This document shows, in pieces, positions 45,795 through 59,909 of a stretch of 64,000 nt of DNA. Under the pieces are notes generated by a model. That model had not been told where the DNA came from. It worked only from the letters and a program-made list of their open reading frames with translations, and did not search any database. The DNA comes from Pardosa pseudoannulata. Taxonomy: Eukaryota > Arthropoda > Arachnida > Araneae > Lycosidae. Every line of letters starts with the position of its first letter. The first letter of the stretch is position 1. The position numbers were made by a program, and so were the translations under genes. The stretch spans positions 33,422,381 through 33,486,380 of the forward strand of contig CM063499.1 in assembly GCA_032207245.1 (NCBI GenBank), read 5' to 3'.

Positions 45795-47270
45795 ATAAAC
45801 TTTTCTTAACCTCTTTAAAGAATTTTAATACTTATTGTTAAATGTAAATATTTTATTCTTATCATTTAATATTTTATTCTTATCATTTAATATTTTTCCC
45901 AACTAGCTAAGGAGAGTTTCTTTGCGTGTTTTTTTTTAAGAAATAGGAATGGTTTTTAGTGGGTTAGAACTAAAGTCTGAAAGTCTAACTAGAATTTGAA
46001 ATCTAACAACCAACGCAAGATTGTAGTTAACCCACTAAATTTATAACCTATGCTTATGAGTATTTAGTTATATGAGTAAAAGTCAAAACTGTGTACTTCA
46101 TCGACAATTTTTCTATTTAATTAATATATGATATAATTAAATTTTAAAAGAGGAAATAAAACACAAAATCAAATACGATTTGTTTTAGGTTACGTTAAGA
46201 GTTAGACAATTTAACCCTTTCTTAGTCTGCATAAAATGTTATACGTTTGGTACATTCTTGGCTACATACTCGGCACCGCATGTCATACGACGAAGAGAAA
46301 GAATTGCGTCATTTAAACAGGATCCGTCATGCACGTTTTGCTATTGTTTGTACAAGAAATTAATAATAATTTCAATAAATTATACATTAATTATAATTCA
46401 TATTTATTATTGTAATCATCTGGGATTAGTTGTATCTTTCTTTTTTTACTTTATAATTTAAAAATAAAATGTTTGGATTTTATTATTTTCTTTACACTTT
46501 GCAGAAATGGTGTATTATTTGTCTTTTATTTAAAGTTATATTCAACTTGCTTCCATTTTTGTTACCATTTGGACTTGAAACATTTATTTTTGCAATTGTA
46601 TAACAATAAGGTCTGATTTTACAGATTTATTTCTGTTCCGAAGATGATGTAGGCCTACCGAGGATACCTCTTTAAAAAAAAACTCTGGAAGTAGACAACT
46701 TTTTTTAATATCTCTTAAAGGGACGATTTCTTGAGGGGAGGGGAGGGAAATTCCGTGGGAATTTTAATACTTTTATTGTTAAATGTAAATAATTCTATTT
46801 TCCCAACTAGATAAGGAGAGATTCTTTTCGTGTTTTAAAGAAATAGGGGGCGGTTTTTAATGGGTTAGAGCTGAAATCTAACAACCAATGCAAGATTGTA
46901 GTGAAATACAAGCAATAAATGTAAAAAACAATGCAAACTCCGACATAGTTTATTATGCATAGTAAAAGTTAACACTCTGTACAACTCTACAAATTTTGCT
47001 TGTTAATTAAACATGTATGATACAACTAAATTTTGTAACAGTAAAACTAAAAATCAAGTATGGTTAGGGTTTGCTTACTGACTCACTTTATCACTCATCA
47101 ATAAAGCAAGGTTTTCGGATCGGAAAGTGGATTAGACAGTTAGATTAACTCTTTCTTAGTCTGCATAGCATGTTATACGTTTGGTACACACGGCGTCGCA
47201 TATCATATGACGAAGAGAAAAGTTGAGTCATTTAAAGTGGATCCGTCGAGCACGTTTTGTAGTTATTAAT
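45795..47270 (+). repeat. Pair of diverged ~500-bp direct repeats
   Basis: 45890-46330 and 46790-47260 share blocks in the same order: AAGGAGAG..TTCTTT, GGTTTTTAGTGGGTTAGA, CAAGATTGTAGT, CTTTCTTAGTCTGCATA, TTATACGTTTGGTACA, GACGAAGAGAAA and a GGATCCGTC..GCACGTTTTG end. Identity is roughly 80% with indels. No coding frame is shared. The origin is unknown. Confidence 0.7.
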
Positions 47271-47864
47271 TGCAATAAATTATATATAAATTAAATGAGA
47301 CGTATGAGTGGTTAAGGCATTGAAGACATATTTGATTTCGTATATATAAAACCTTCTTAATTGTAATCCTTCTGTCCATGGCTATGCTATTTAGATATCT
47401 TTTGTTTCAGATTTTGTGAAGACAGGTGTGGAGGATATTACCAGCCCAATTTCCTGCCTACAAGTGAGTTTTTGGAGTCGCTACTAAGCAAATTCCTCTT
47501 GTCTACTTTCGCGGAAGCTTCTTTACTCTGTATAGTTCCGCTCGAGTGTGTGTCTTTCTCCTATTACGTTATAGTTAATAAGTTCCAACTATTTTTAGTT
47601 ATAACTTGCTTAATTCTTAACCTCCATTTTTTAAACCTGACATATATATTAGTGATTATTAGTAAATACAATTTATATTATTAAGTATTTATTGTATTAT
47701 CATCTCTTATTATTTGTTAATATATATTATTAATATATATATTTTGCTATTGCTTCAGTATTTACAAGGCACTTATGAAAGCAGTATAATGGGGAAATTG
47801 GCGCTGAGCCATGTTTAGGTATTTTTCTCACATATGCTGGTACTATTAAAAACTTTTATTGAAA
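47271..47864. other. No gene seen before the gap
   Basis: AT-rich sequence. A short segment near 47300 (TATGAGTGGTTAAGGCATTG) faintly resembles a SINE head. Confidence 0.4.
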
Positions 47865-47964
47865 NNNNNNNNNNNNNNNNNNNNNNNNNNNNNNNNNNNN
47901 NNNNNNNNNNNNNNNNNNNNNNNNNNNNNNNNNNNNNNNNNNNNNNNNNNNNNNNNNNNNNNNN
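47865..47964. other. Assembly gap (100 N)
   Basis: Exactly 100 undetermined bases, the usual placeholder for a gap of unknown size. Sequence to its right equals block 1 from 10065. Confidence 1.
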
Positions 47965-48330
47965 ATGTATATAAATTTTAAAACTTCCTGGATTGCATGT
48001 TCGATAAATAAGATTTGTGAACAAAAAAAATCTAATGTAAACAAAAAATGCATTTGATCCAGTATATATTTTAAAGTTCTTAAAATTTGTTCATTTTTAC
48101 GTTTTGGAGATCAAAGAACACTTGTGTAACGAGAAAAAATCATTACTTATCGTTACTTTTAAAATAGTTGCCAATCGCTTTTTTTTCCATCATTTTATCC
48201 TTGCAAATGCGCACTTGAATTAAGAATAGCAATAGCGACACAATTAGCGAGGAAACATATTCACCTGAATTCACTGGCATAAGCAAATAAACGACTCCCA
48301 CTTTCAATGTCCCGCTTCTAAAATAATATT

Positions 48331-49078
48331 GACGCAAAATAAAATCTTAATATTTTTATAGTTTCTGTAATTATGTTGAGTTAAAAATTAGTTTTAAAAT
48401 TGATATCTCTTATTTTATAGGGTTTATATTGTAATATAATAATAACGCCTTTTATTGTCGTATGTGCCTTCATGCATTGTGACGCAAAATAAAATCTTAA
48501 TATTTTTATAGTTTCTGTAATTATGTTGAGTTAAAAATTAGTTTTAAATTGATATCTTTTATTTTATAGGGTTTATATTGTAATATAATACTACCGCCTT
48601 TTATTGTCGTATGTGTCTTCATGCATTGTGACGCAAAATAAAATCTTAATATTTTTATAGTTTCTGTAATTATTTTGAGTTAAAAATTAGTTTTAAATTG
48701 ATATCTTTTATTTTATAGGGTTTATATTGTAATATAATAATATCGCCTTTTATTGTCGTATGTGCCTTCATGCATTGTGACGCAAAATAAAATCTTAATA
48801 TTTTTATAATTTCTGTAATTATGTTGAGTTAAAAATTAGTTTTAAAATTGATATCTTTTATTTTATAGGGTTTATATTGTAATATAATAATACCGCCTTT
48901 TATTGTCGTATGTGCCTTCATGCATTGTGACGCAAAATAAAATCTTAATATTTTTATAGTTTCTGTAATTATGTTGAGTTAAAAATTAGTTTTAAATTGA
49001 TATCTTTTATTTTATAGGGTTTATATTGTAATATAATAATACCGCCTTTTATTGTCGTATGTGCCTTCATGCATTGTA
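48331..49078 (+). repeat. 150-bp tandem repeat, unit 3
   Basis: Five copies with GACGCAAAATAAAATC starts, collinear with 12229 on. Confidence 0.93.
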
Positions 49079-49123
49079 CCCGGCTCGAATTTGGTTCATC
49101 ATTATAGCGCCTAACATTGCTCG

Positions 49124-49330
49124 CAGTGTTGGCAACCATACGGTAATTATCGTAATATATACGATAACTTAGGACTCTGTACGATGAAAAATAATCTCAA
49201 AATTATGTGACATAATTCTGAAAAACTGTACGATAATTTTCTGATTTGTACGATAAACCAACAGTAAACTAATGGACAATTAAAAGAACAGGTAATTTAA
49301 CTGTAACTCTATAAAGAGCAACAACAAAAA

Positions 49331-49391
<61 letters not shown>

Positions 49392-49737
49392 ATTTAAATG
49401 TAGAGTCATCTTAAATATTCAATTATGAATTTTTTATACATGATCTTTACTGATAAAACTTGTATAGTTTTTATCTACAACATTTATAATGGTAGAGGGG
49501 TATTTTTAAATTATAAATTTACATAATGGCAAATAAAAATTCTGCCATTTCTGTGTTTTTCCACAATTTTAAAATCTATCTAATATTAAGATTAATTTGA
49601 TTAAAAATATATCTTACAAGCGCCCTCTATTAACACTATTTTGAACTAATTACAAAAATGTACGATAATTTATAAGCCAATGCCATAATTTTAGGACGTA
49701 GAATTCATAATTTTGCCTGTGTAGGTTGGCAACACTG
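49124..49737. mobile_element. hAT-type MITE, unit 3
   Basis: 614 bp with the same ends and the ATTGCTCG duplication (49116-49123, 49738-49745). Uninterrupted; a (TA)n tract at 49334-49386. Confidence 0.9.
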
Positions 49738-49745
49738 ATTGCTCG

Positions 49746-49825
49746 TGCGGTTGTGTTAGGATTAGCGAAGCAGTGCTCGTTTGTTTTATTAGATTTCGTA
49801 ATCAAAATCAAAATCGTAATCAAAA
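49746..49825 (+). promoter_or_regulatory. Candidate 5' noncoding exon of HP1 unit C
   Basis: Counterpart of 13805-13901, ending at GTAAG (49826), with an internal change (CAAAATCAAAATCG duplication). Confidence 0.35.
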
Positions 49826-50442
49826 GTAAGTTTTAATATATTTAGTGTTTTATTATGTTTTTACCTGAATTTTTTAAATTTATAGTTATAGAACTTGTAT
49901 CACTAATTCGCATAGAGAAGAATTTACTTGTAATTGTGAATCTGAGGCAAACAGAACGTAATTTTAACGATTTTGCTATTTTTAATTAATCCTTTATGTT
50001 ATTGTCTCATATTCAAAATTATGTATTAGGAAATACTTTCTCCTTATCGCATATCTTTTATATTAATAGTCATCAAGTGTTTGTTTACATTATAAATGTA
50101 TTAAGTTTGTATAATGTAAACATCAAGTGTTTGTTTACATTATAAGTGTTTGTTTACATTATAAATGTATTTTGTGAACTATGACATGTGTAAACTGTTG
50201 TTAATACATGTAGATTATTTGTACTACCTAAGTGTTTAATGAAGATATTACTTGTCATTACAGTAAAACCAAATGTTCATTCAATTCTCATTTGTTATAA
50301 TAGAGACTCTTTGACATTTTTTAAACCAATTATATCATGCAACACGTTTCTTACTCCGGATTTAGTAACTTAGTATTAGAAGTATATAATTATTTATATC
50401 AAATGCCTGACGTTTTTCTTCTCGTGTTATTGCATATAATAG

Positions 50443-50566
<124 letters not shown>

Positions 50567-50667
50567 GTGTGTGTGTGTGTGTATGTATGTAGGTATATAT
50601 ATATATAATGTAATTAATGTTTGTTTTATCACTTTAAATTATTAATTTTGGTTATTGCATATTGTAG

Positions 50668-51460
50668 ATGAGCTCGAAGGTACAAAAAGGAAAAATTACC
50701 TCGAAGAAGAACTCGAAGGTACAACCGAAAGAAGAAGAATACGTCGTTGAAAAAATTGTGGATAAAAGAGTTACAACAGAATATTACATAAAATGGAAGG
50801 GCTACCCAGAGTAAGTAAAAACCAGTTTATTATATGTTTATACCGAATCTTACTATCCCGTCAATAAACCATTTGAATGTCTTTTCGTAAATATGATTCA
50901 GAGTTTGGTTTATTCTTTGCATTATATATTATGTATCTAACTGCTCAAACGATTTACATAAAATTAACTGTAGAGGTTAATTTTTTTCTTTTAAATTAGC
51001 ATTAAACTAGTAATAGTATTTTTACTAACTAGTATTAACTAGTATCTATTATTTTTCCATTTTTACTAGGATTTTTGTCTTTAGATCAAGGATGTATAAC
51101 TCTGAGGTACTGACAAATTTATTTTGTAGTGTTTTCAAATATAAAGTTATAGTAGTATTGGGTGTTAAACTATGAATTCTGAGTAAGTTACGTATCTACT
51201 AGTATATAAAGGAATAATCTATTATTCATAAAAATCTTAAATGTGCCAGCTGTGTGTGTTTTGGAATTATAGTATTGTAAGATGCTTTTGTTTTTGTTGA
51301 AAGTTTGTAATTTTTCCATATAGTTCTGCGAATACATGGGAGCCATTTGAAAATCTTCATTGTCCTAAAAAAGATCAAAGAATTTGAAGATAATTATAAG
51401 AAGAGGAAGAAGAAGAAGATGAATGAGGAAGATAATGTGTCTGAGGTATTGCCTGCTGAA
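50668..51460 (+). pseudogene. HP1/CBX-like copy C: frameshifted chromodomain, no chromoshadow exons
   Basis: Exon 1 (50668-50810) is open, with a different N-terminal tail from A/B (SSKVQKGKITSKKNSKVQP) and the same chromodomain first half ([19 protein letters not shown]). Exon 2 (51325-51460) starts with [13 protein letters not shown], then an extra A in the run after CCT shifts the frame into a TGA about 20 codons in. As in copy A, the unit breaks off at the hybrid junction (51975) before any chromoshadow exon. Confidence 0.85.
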
Positions 51461-51866
51461 GTAATTATTTTATTTATCCCTTCATATTGATATTTTATTT
51501 CGTTCGAATAATAGTAGTGTTGTGTATCTATTGTAATCATGAAAGTAGTTTTACTACTACACTTATTATTAACTCTGGTTATTAACTCTTTTTTTCAGTT
51601 TTGTTTTGTACAGGCATGATTCATTTTAAATATTTATACAATGATATCAAAGTTTGATATTAAATATAGGTTATGCTTTATGTACTGTTAGACTTTGGCA
51701 CCTGAAGTTATGGTTATATACAAGGATTTTATCATTGTTAGAATTTGTTTTTGGTCTTTTATTATAAATATATTATTTTAAATTAAAAATCCATCCATAT
51801 AAGAGGAGGTGAATGTCAGACATGCTAACATTCAGACACCTCTGTCACTAGCAACTCAAGTTTTAA

Positions 51867-51975
51867 AGGCCCTTCCACACTATGGTCAACTGCAAGCCAT
51901 TACCGCAGTCTGGAGGGTGAATGTTTTATCAAGCTCGATGGTGGCAGACGATGGCTCCAAATGGATTTTCTCCAA
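51867..51975. repeat. Truncated TTAA-flanked element and hybrid junction, unit C
   Basis: Same breakpoint as in unit A (CTCCAAAGAT joined to ATAGTTTTGAAATTG). Confidence 0.8.
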
Positions 51976-53100
51976 AGATATAGTTTTGAAATTGATATCT
52001 TTTATTTTATAGGGTTTTATATTGTAGTATAGTAATACCACCTTTTATTGTAGTATGTGCCTTCATGCATTGTGACGCAAAATAAAATCTTTATATTAAT
52101 AGTTTCTGTAATTATGTTGCGTAAAAATTAGTTTTAAAATTGGTATATTTTATTTTATAGGGTATATTGTAATATAATAATACCGCCTTTTATTGTCGTA
52201 TGTGCCTTCATGCATTGTGACACAAAATAAAATCTTAATATTTTTATAATTTCTGTAATTATGTTGAGTTAAAAATTAGTTTTAAAATTGATATCTTTTA
52301 TTTTATAGGGTTTATATTGTAATATAATTATACCGCCTTTTATTGTCGTATGTGCCTTCATTCATTGTGACGCAAAATAAAATCTTAATATTTTTATAAT
52401 TTCTGTAATTATGTTGATTAAAAACTAGTTTTAAAATTGATATCTTTTATTTTATAGGGTTTATATTGTAATATAATTATACCGCCTTTTATTGTCGTAT
52501 GTGCCTTCATTCATTGTGACGCAAAATAAAATCTTAATATTTTTATAATTTCTGTAATTATGTTGATTTAAAAATTAGTTTTAAAATTGATGTCTTTAAT
52601 TTTATAGGGTTTAATTGTAATATAATAATACCGCCTTTTATTGTCGTATGTGCCTTCATGCATTGTGACGCAAATAAAATCTTAATATTTTATAGTTTCT
52701 GTAATTATGTTGAGTTAAAAATTAGTTTTAAATTGATATCTTTTATTTTATAGGGTTTATATTGTAATATAATAATACCGCCTTTTATTGTCGTATGTGC
52801 CTTCATGCATTGTGACGCAAATAAAATCTTAATATTTTTTAATTTCTGTAATTATGTTGATTAAAAATTAGTTTTAAAATTGATATCTTTATTATAGGGT
52901 TTTATATTGTAATATAATAATACCGTTATTGTCGTATGTGCCTTCATGCATTGTGACGCAAATAAATCTTAATATTTTTATAGTTTCTGTAATTATGTTG
53001 AGTTAAAAATTAGTTTTAAAATTGATATCTTTTATTTATAGGGTTTATATTGTAATATAATAATACCGCCTTTTATTGTCGTATGTGCTTCATGCATTGT
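51976..53100 (+). repeat. 150-bp tandem repeat, unit 4
   Basis: About 7.5 copies, with more small deletions than the other arrays (for example CGCAAATAAAATC and CGCAAATAAATC). Confidence 0.93.
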
Positions 53101-53147
53101 ACCCGGCGGACGAATTTGGTTTATCATTATAGCGCTAACATTGCTCG

Positions 53148-53609
53148 CAGTGTTGCAACCATACGATAGTTATCGTAATATGTACGATAACTTAGGACTC
53201 TGTACGATGAAAAAATAATCTCAAAATTATGTGACATAATTCTTTAACTGTACGATAATTTTCTGATTTGTACGATAAACCAACAGTAAACTAATGGACA
53301 TTAAAAGAACAGGTAATTTAACTGTAACTCTATAAAGAGCAACAACAAAAAATTTTATATATTTATATATATATATATATTTTATAAATATTATATATAT
53401 ATATTTTATATATGTATATATGTATATATATATATAGTGTTTAAATGTAGAGTCCTTTAAATATTCTTATGAATTTTTATACATGATCTTTACTGATAAA
53501 ATTGTATAGTTTTTATCTACAACATTTATAATGGTAGAGGGGTATTTTTAAATTACAAATTTACATAATGGTAAATAATAAAAATTCTGCCATTTCTGTT
53601 TTTTCCACA
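53148..53609. mobile_element. hAT-type MITE, unit 4, right end lost
   Basis: Left end and left duplication (53140-53147) present. The MITE breaks off after TTTTTCCACAA into TA-rich sequence just upstream of exon 1, so the candidate noncoding exon is deleted in this unit. Confidence 0.85.
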
Positions 53610-53612
53610 ATA

Positions 53613-53650
<38 letters not shown>

Positions 53651-53758
53651 TAATATATATAATATATATACGTGTGTGTGTTATGTATATATATATAATG
53701 TAATTAATGTTTGTTTTGTCACTTTAAATTATTAATTTTTGGTTATTGCATATTGTAG

Positions 53759-56700
53759 ATGAACTCGAAAAGAACTCGAATGTACAACAGAAAGAAGAAG
53801 AATACGTCGTTGAAAAAATTGTGGATAAAAGAGTTACAACAGAATATTACATAAAATGGAAGGGCTACCCAGAGTAAGTAAAAACCAGTTTATTATATGT
53901 TTATACCGAATCTTACTATCCCGTCAATAAACCATTTGAATGTCTTTTCGTAAATATGATTCAGAGTTTGGTTTATTCTTTGCATTATATATTATGTATC
54001 TAACTGCTCAAACGATTTACATAAAATTAACTGTAGAGGTTAATTTTTTTTCTTTTAAATTAGCATTAAACTAGTAATAGTATTTTTACTAACTAGTATT
54101 AACTAGTATCTATTATTTTTCCATTTTTACTAGGATTTTTGTCTTTAGATCAAGGATGTATAACTCTGAGGTACTGACAAATTTATTTTGTAGTGTTTTC
54201 AAATATAAAGTTATAGTAGTATTGGGTGTTAAACTATGAATTCTGAGTAAGTTACGTATCTACTAGTATATAAAGGAATAAGTTATTAATTCATAAAAAT
54301 CTTAAATGTGCCAGCTGTGTGTGTTTTGGAATTATAGTATTGTAAGATGCTTTTGTTTTTGTTGAAAGTTTGTAATTTTTCCATATAGTTCTGCGAATAC
54401 ATGGGAGCCATTTGAAAATCTTCATTGTCCTGAAAAGATTAAAGAATTTGAAGATAATTATAAGAAGAAAGAAGAGGATAAGAAGAGGAAGATGAATGAG
54501 GAAGATAATGTGTCTGAGGTATTGCCTGCTGAAGTAATTATTTTATTTATCCCTTCATATTGATATTTTATTTCGTTCGAATAATAGTAGTGTTGTGTAT
54601 CTATTGTAATCATGAAAGTAGTTTTACTACTACACTTATTATTAACTCTGGTTATTAACTCTTTTTTTCAGTTTTGTTTTGTACAGGCATGATTCATTTT
54701 AAATATTTATACAATGATATCAAAGTTTGATATTAAATATAGGTTATGCTTTATGTACTGTTAGACTTTGGCACCTGAAGTTATGGTTATATACAAGGAT
54801 TTTATCATTGTTAGAATTTGTTTTTGGTCTTTATTATAAATATATTATTTTAAATTAACAATCCATCAATATAAGAGGAGGTGAATGTCAGACATGCTAA
54901 CATTCAGGCACTTCTATCAGGAGCAACTCCAGGTTTTAAAGGCCCTTCCACACTATGGTCAACTGCAAGCCATTACCGCAGTCTGGAGGGGGTATGTTTT
55001 ATCAAGCTCGATGGTGGCAGACGATGGCTCCGGAAATGGATTTTCTCCAAATATCAAAGGCAGCCAGATGCGCAACTAAAGTGCGCAGTACACCGTATTG
55101 ATGAATCCATGCACTCGACTCATTTAGTGGCCCAGTTTGTGGATGCAACCCGTGAACCACTGAAGGACACAATCAGGAAATGGTGAACAATTGGCCACAG
55201 TGTGGAGACTCCCTTAAAATTTAACATGTTTCCCAGAAATTGTATGCATAAGCATGTCTGAATGTATTGTAAAATTATATTGTACACTGTTTTGCAAAAT
55301 GAAACAAATTTTTATGTGCCAAATATGTTTGGTTCATAGTTTTAGCTGGTGTTAGTACAGTAAATTTTTACAAAATATTGATTTTGCAGGATGATCGTCC
55401 CCGTGGATTTGCTAGAGTTTTGGAGCCAGAGATAATTCTTGGTGCCACTAAATTAACTGGTGAATTGATGTTTTTAATTAAATGGTAATTATACTCCATA
55501 TATCTTCTTAATGTTAAATTCTTTTCTTAATTATGTGAATTTTTGTTACTGCAAGTTTCATATTGAATGCATATTTAAAAACTATAAATTCTACTTGCTT
55601 ACTGCCGAATGGTTTGGGTGCTAGCCTTCGGAACCAGAGTTCGTGGGTTCAAATCCTACTATGGCATGGATGTTCGTAGCCGTTCGGAATTGGCTTTAAT
55701 CAGTAGGTCCCTGTCTCATTAGCCCTCGTGTTACAAAAGTAGACCGTAGCTCTCCCAAACCAAACCATCTACTTGCCTACCATGTAAAGTTATGCTCATT
55801 TCTCCTTAGGAATTGTTAAGAAGTCTTTAAAAATAATAAACTTAAAAGATGTGCTATAATGCAACATGAAAGCTATTCCAATGTATCTTTAAAGAAAAAT
55901 TAAGTCAGTTTTAAGACTAAACTAAGCAAAATTTTTTAGAAAATGACACTTTTTGATTATAATTACAATAAATGGAAACAAACTATGGAATTATTTGAAG
56001 TTCAGATTCTACACCCTTGTTATCTTTGAATTCAATTTTCATGAATTTTATTTTTACAGAAATGAGGTTTTTTATAATGTTATGATTCTGATTTTTCCTT
56101 ATCTGTAATTGGAAATTGATTTATCAGCAAAGAAAAACAATAAATTTTTATATGAAGATAATCTTGTTTTAAAGAAAGAATAATATAAAGCTTTAAAAAT
56201 CATGTGAGAAAACTAAGCAAGCATTACTTAAAACTAATCAACCTGGCAATCTTTAGTATGATTGTTTGCCAGAGCCTTAGGTTGGCAAGGATTGGAATTT
56301 TTGTGGTCAGATAAAACATTGATTACACTGAAGAAACATAATAGATGATATTTCAGTATTTTAGTGAACAAAGATACATTTAATAAATACAATTGAACTT
56401 AATTATATTTAATATGAAATAAACCTTCTTTACTGTCAAAATAGTATCTTATTTGGTTATACAAATATCTGAATTAGCAAAGGGGAAAAAGATGCAGTAT
56501 ATGCCTTACTAAAAATTAGAAATTTACCCATTTCCCTTCAAAATAAATTTTAAAAGTATGTGACTTAATGTGGGGAGGGGGGAATTTAATAGAAATAGTC
56601 TTTTATGGCCTTTTGGAAAAGATTACTTTAAAGATATTTCTTCATATTTGTTGATATGACAAATTTATTTATTAATGAGATTGTGTGTGGGAGCAGCAGA

Positions 56701-57024
56701 GAAAGGTTATTTTCAAACCTGAATTACATTGGTTTTCTGTCCATTTTATATTCCTGAAAATATCTTGCAGTACTTATGAAAGATTTGACACCAATATTAA
56801 AATTTATAATTATACTTTAATTTATCTATTTTAGATCTGTATATAAAGGTTTTACTAAATATAATTCTTTGTATTTCAGGAAAGGATTGGATGAAGCTGA
56901 CTTAGTGCCATCAAGAATTGCCAACATAAAGTACCCTCAGGTGGTCCTCGAATTCTATAAAAGACATTCCAATTTCATCTCTAAAGGACCTGAAGAGTCT
57001 GAGAAAGAAGCTACATCTGGTTGA
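53759..57024 (+). CDS. HP1/CBX-like copy D: full exon set, frame break near the start
   Basis: Exons 53759-53873, 54389-54533, 55390-55484 and 56880-57024, all with GT..AG borders. Exon 1 is 115 nt, a length that leaves the ATG out of frame with the chromodomain; comparison with copy C suggests one base lost in an A-run near 53768. From there on everything is open: chromodomain ([31 protein letters not shown]), hinge, and chromoshadow domain ([43 protein letters not shown]). The C-terminal helix differs clearly from copy B ([10 protein letters not shown] against [10 protein letters not shown]), which may change dimer or partner binding. The best-preserved copy; a start-site error or sequencing slip would make it functional. 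Confidence 0.82.
54940..55213. mobile_element. TTAA-flanked inverted-repeat element, unit D
   Basis: Complete copy between TTAA 54936-54939 and 55214-55217, matching 27661-27934. Confidence 0.5.
55604..55767 (+). repeat. tRNA-derived SINE, unit D
   Basis: Same insertion as at 28325; the left flank is mutated (CTACTTGCTTACT), the right is intact (TCTACTTGCCTACC). Confidence 0.88.
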
Positions 57025-58209
57025 TGTTACTTAAATATGTGAACTTTTCATTGTTGCAATCCATATATCACTGTATATGTTTCCATTATTGTTTTTTGTC
57101 TTTTTAATGTACATTGAATATATCTGGTGTTATACATCAGGTTAATGAGTCAATGGTGTCAAATATTTACGAAGGTGTAGATTTTTTTTTCTTTTTTTAA
57201 AGAATCTTGTATAACTTTTTAAATCTGTAATTAATAAAGTGCTATTAAAATCTAAGGTTTCTTAATTAATGCTTCAATGTTTTATTGATAAACTGTGCTA
57301 GTACCAGAGGTTTAAAAGTATTTACAACTATTCTTTGGGATCAATAACATTTTGCAAACTTTGAGCGATTCTGCTCTTATATACTGAATGAATTTTAATA
57401 AATATGGTATAAACATGTTCGTCTTTAATACATCTACACGCTGATATGCATTGTTCCATGTTTCTGAAGAAAGTATTTTGGACAGTTTTGGTTTTGTAAG
57501 TTTTTTTATTTGTGCTTATGAAGTGTATTTGCACTAATATAACTGTTGTTTATGTCTGGAGATTACTTAAATTAAATAAAGGTTTTCAGCAATTTTACAG
57601 AGAATTAAGATGTGAAGGGGAGCTATGAAATTCCTTTTGTGTGTACATGGTGTGACCATTCCAGAATAATTCATTTCTGTCTGAATACAGTGGTGCATGA
57701 AAATAGTTAGGCACTTCAATTGATTTTTTTATCAATTATCACAAATAAATGAAATTAAAGATAAAAACATTTGTGTTTTGAAATGCTCATTTAATGTACT
57801 CTTGATATTAAATATGCTTTAAAAGATAATAATTTTAATAAAGATCATCTTATGGTGACAGAGTAAAATAGTCTCCATAATTCGTTTGCTCGAGTGCTTA
57901 AACAGTTGACATGAACTTTCAGCAGAATTTATGGAATATCTGTTAATCTAAAAAAGTGCTAGTGTGGATAAACCCAGAAAAAGAATTTGGAAACAAAACT
58001 TGGTACCAATAGTTAAAACAAGGAGGAGGAGAATCTGGCAGTTTGAAGTAATATACACGGTTTCCGCGCACCTGGAAAGTCGAGGAAAATCATGGATTTA
58101 GAAAATGGATTAATTTTGTCATGATTTTCTAAGTAAAATGACTAAAAGTCATGGATCCGCTGAGCTACCAATTAAGAAAAATCAAGCTAATTTCCTTTCT
58201 GAACGGAAG
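57025..58209 (+). other. HP1 copy D 3' region
   Basis: Collinear with 29744-31079, including a Tc1-like terminal fragment near 57686; about 140 bp are missing around 57950. No gene is seen. Confidence 0.6.
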
Positions 58210-59399
58210 CGGCTGCATACTTCACCCTTTTGTCCATAGCGCAGGACTACCTTTCATCTATTGTTTAGCCGTTTTTGAGCTAGGGCCACAGCATGTGCTG
58301 TCTCGAATATAAGCCTTTTCCACTCCTGTTCTCTGTATTTTAATTTGAAGTTTAATATAGTTCTTCCCCTAGCATTTAGTTTCTTTTTGGCTCTCTACTC
58401 GGTAGTGGTCATGTTTTTAGTGATTTATCACTGTGTTTTTTCGTCAATTGCTTATTGTCATTTGCTCTAATGCCTTGTCTCGTGTATTGGTCGTTTATCA
58501 ATTGTCTTGTGTATAAGCCTATTTTGTCCACTTCAGCTCTTCGTTTTTTTTGTTTTTTTTTTCGCAGTTTTTTGTTTTATTGTTTTTTTTTTCTACTCAT
58601 ATTTCTCTCTTTAGTCTCCGTATGTCACTCAGAGCGTGGTCCTGGAGTTCACTTTTTTCTCACCAAGCATGGAGGTTCTCACCCATACACCTACTAATAC
58701 CCATCAAATTAACAACTAACCCGACTAACCCTCATTCGTTCATATAACTTTAAAAAAAAAACTAACACACTAACGACTAACTTTCACCCTCTGCTAACTC
58801 GCAGTCGGGTCTATTACTGTCCTCAGCCTCGTAACCTCTCCGTGGGCTAATTCTTATGATCATATCAATCACTTATTATATTACTCTGTCTTTTTATTGT
58901 TTTTATGCTTTTAGTGTATTTTGCTTTTATCTAATTTGTAATTACTTGATTTCTAACTATGACAACACGCACAACTAATAAACAACGCTCAACTCGGCGG
59001 GTTGCGTTGGATGATGAGTCCAGTAACCCCCCATAACTGACACTGACACGACCAGTGCCACCGTCGAAGAGATATCAACCGCAGAACAACCACAAGAATC
59101 TACAAAAAAGGACTCAATTACGCAGACGTCTCAGCTAGTTGACAACCCCATGGATGCTCTCGATTATATAGAGACTAGCAGCAAAGGCATGCTTCCCTGG
59201 AGGCCTAACTGCGGAAGAAGGATACTTGATGTCCCGAGCTACAAATCAACTAAGAATGTTCTTTAAAGAAACACTCATGGCACTGGCCAATAACACCTTA
59301 CAACACACACAACAGCCACAACAAGGAAACTAAACAAAAATCATGCAGGCATACGCTAACGTTACTAAGTCCACATAAAGAACAATAATAAACCCGTAG

Positions 59400-59909
59400 A
59401 TGAGAAAACACACTGACGAACTCAAAAACAACTTGCAAAAGGTACACGTACCTGATACTACAGCAGTTCAAAAAGTCTACCACCAAAAAAATGGAAACAT
59501 TACCATCACAGCAAAAGACAAACATGCTGCAACTCAAGTCATCAATGCACTAAACACTACTCAGTCCATCACAAAGATAGCTGAAGTTACCACGCCAGTC
59601 ATAAGGATGGAAAAGATCTTCATCCATCACGTACCCAAACAAGTGACAAAACAACAATTAGCACATGCACTAGAGGACACATTTGGTCTCTCGATCAACG
59701 CAGACACCACCTTGCTGCCATACAAGACACAATCAGAAAACACCCAACACTGGAGAGTCTCGGTACCAGCACGCTTGGTGAACACTATCGTAGAAACGCG
59801 CAGGATTATCCTCTCGTTCAAGACGTGCCCAATAGTCCGATTCACCAGGCCCATGCGGTGCTACAACTGCCAGGCCCATTGGTTGAGCATTGTTTGGCCA
59901 CTTAGCTAA
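59400..59909 (+). pseudogene. LINE ORF1 (gag-like) fragment
   Basis: 169 codons open, starting RKHTDELKNNLQKVH. It holds an RRM/PRE_C2HC-like segment (GNITITAKDKHAATQVINAL, KIFIHHVPKQVTKQQLAHALE) and reaches the first zinc knuckle (PMRCYNCQ), where an inverted duplication (59881-59922) replaces the rest and ends the frame. More knuckle-like Cys motifs (CTSKTQTCINCLLHG, SPDCPVYQ) follow in another frame at 59962-60090. An earlier ORF1 start at 58959 meets a stop after about 25 codons. Confidence 0.7.
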
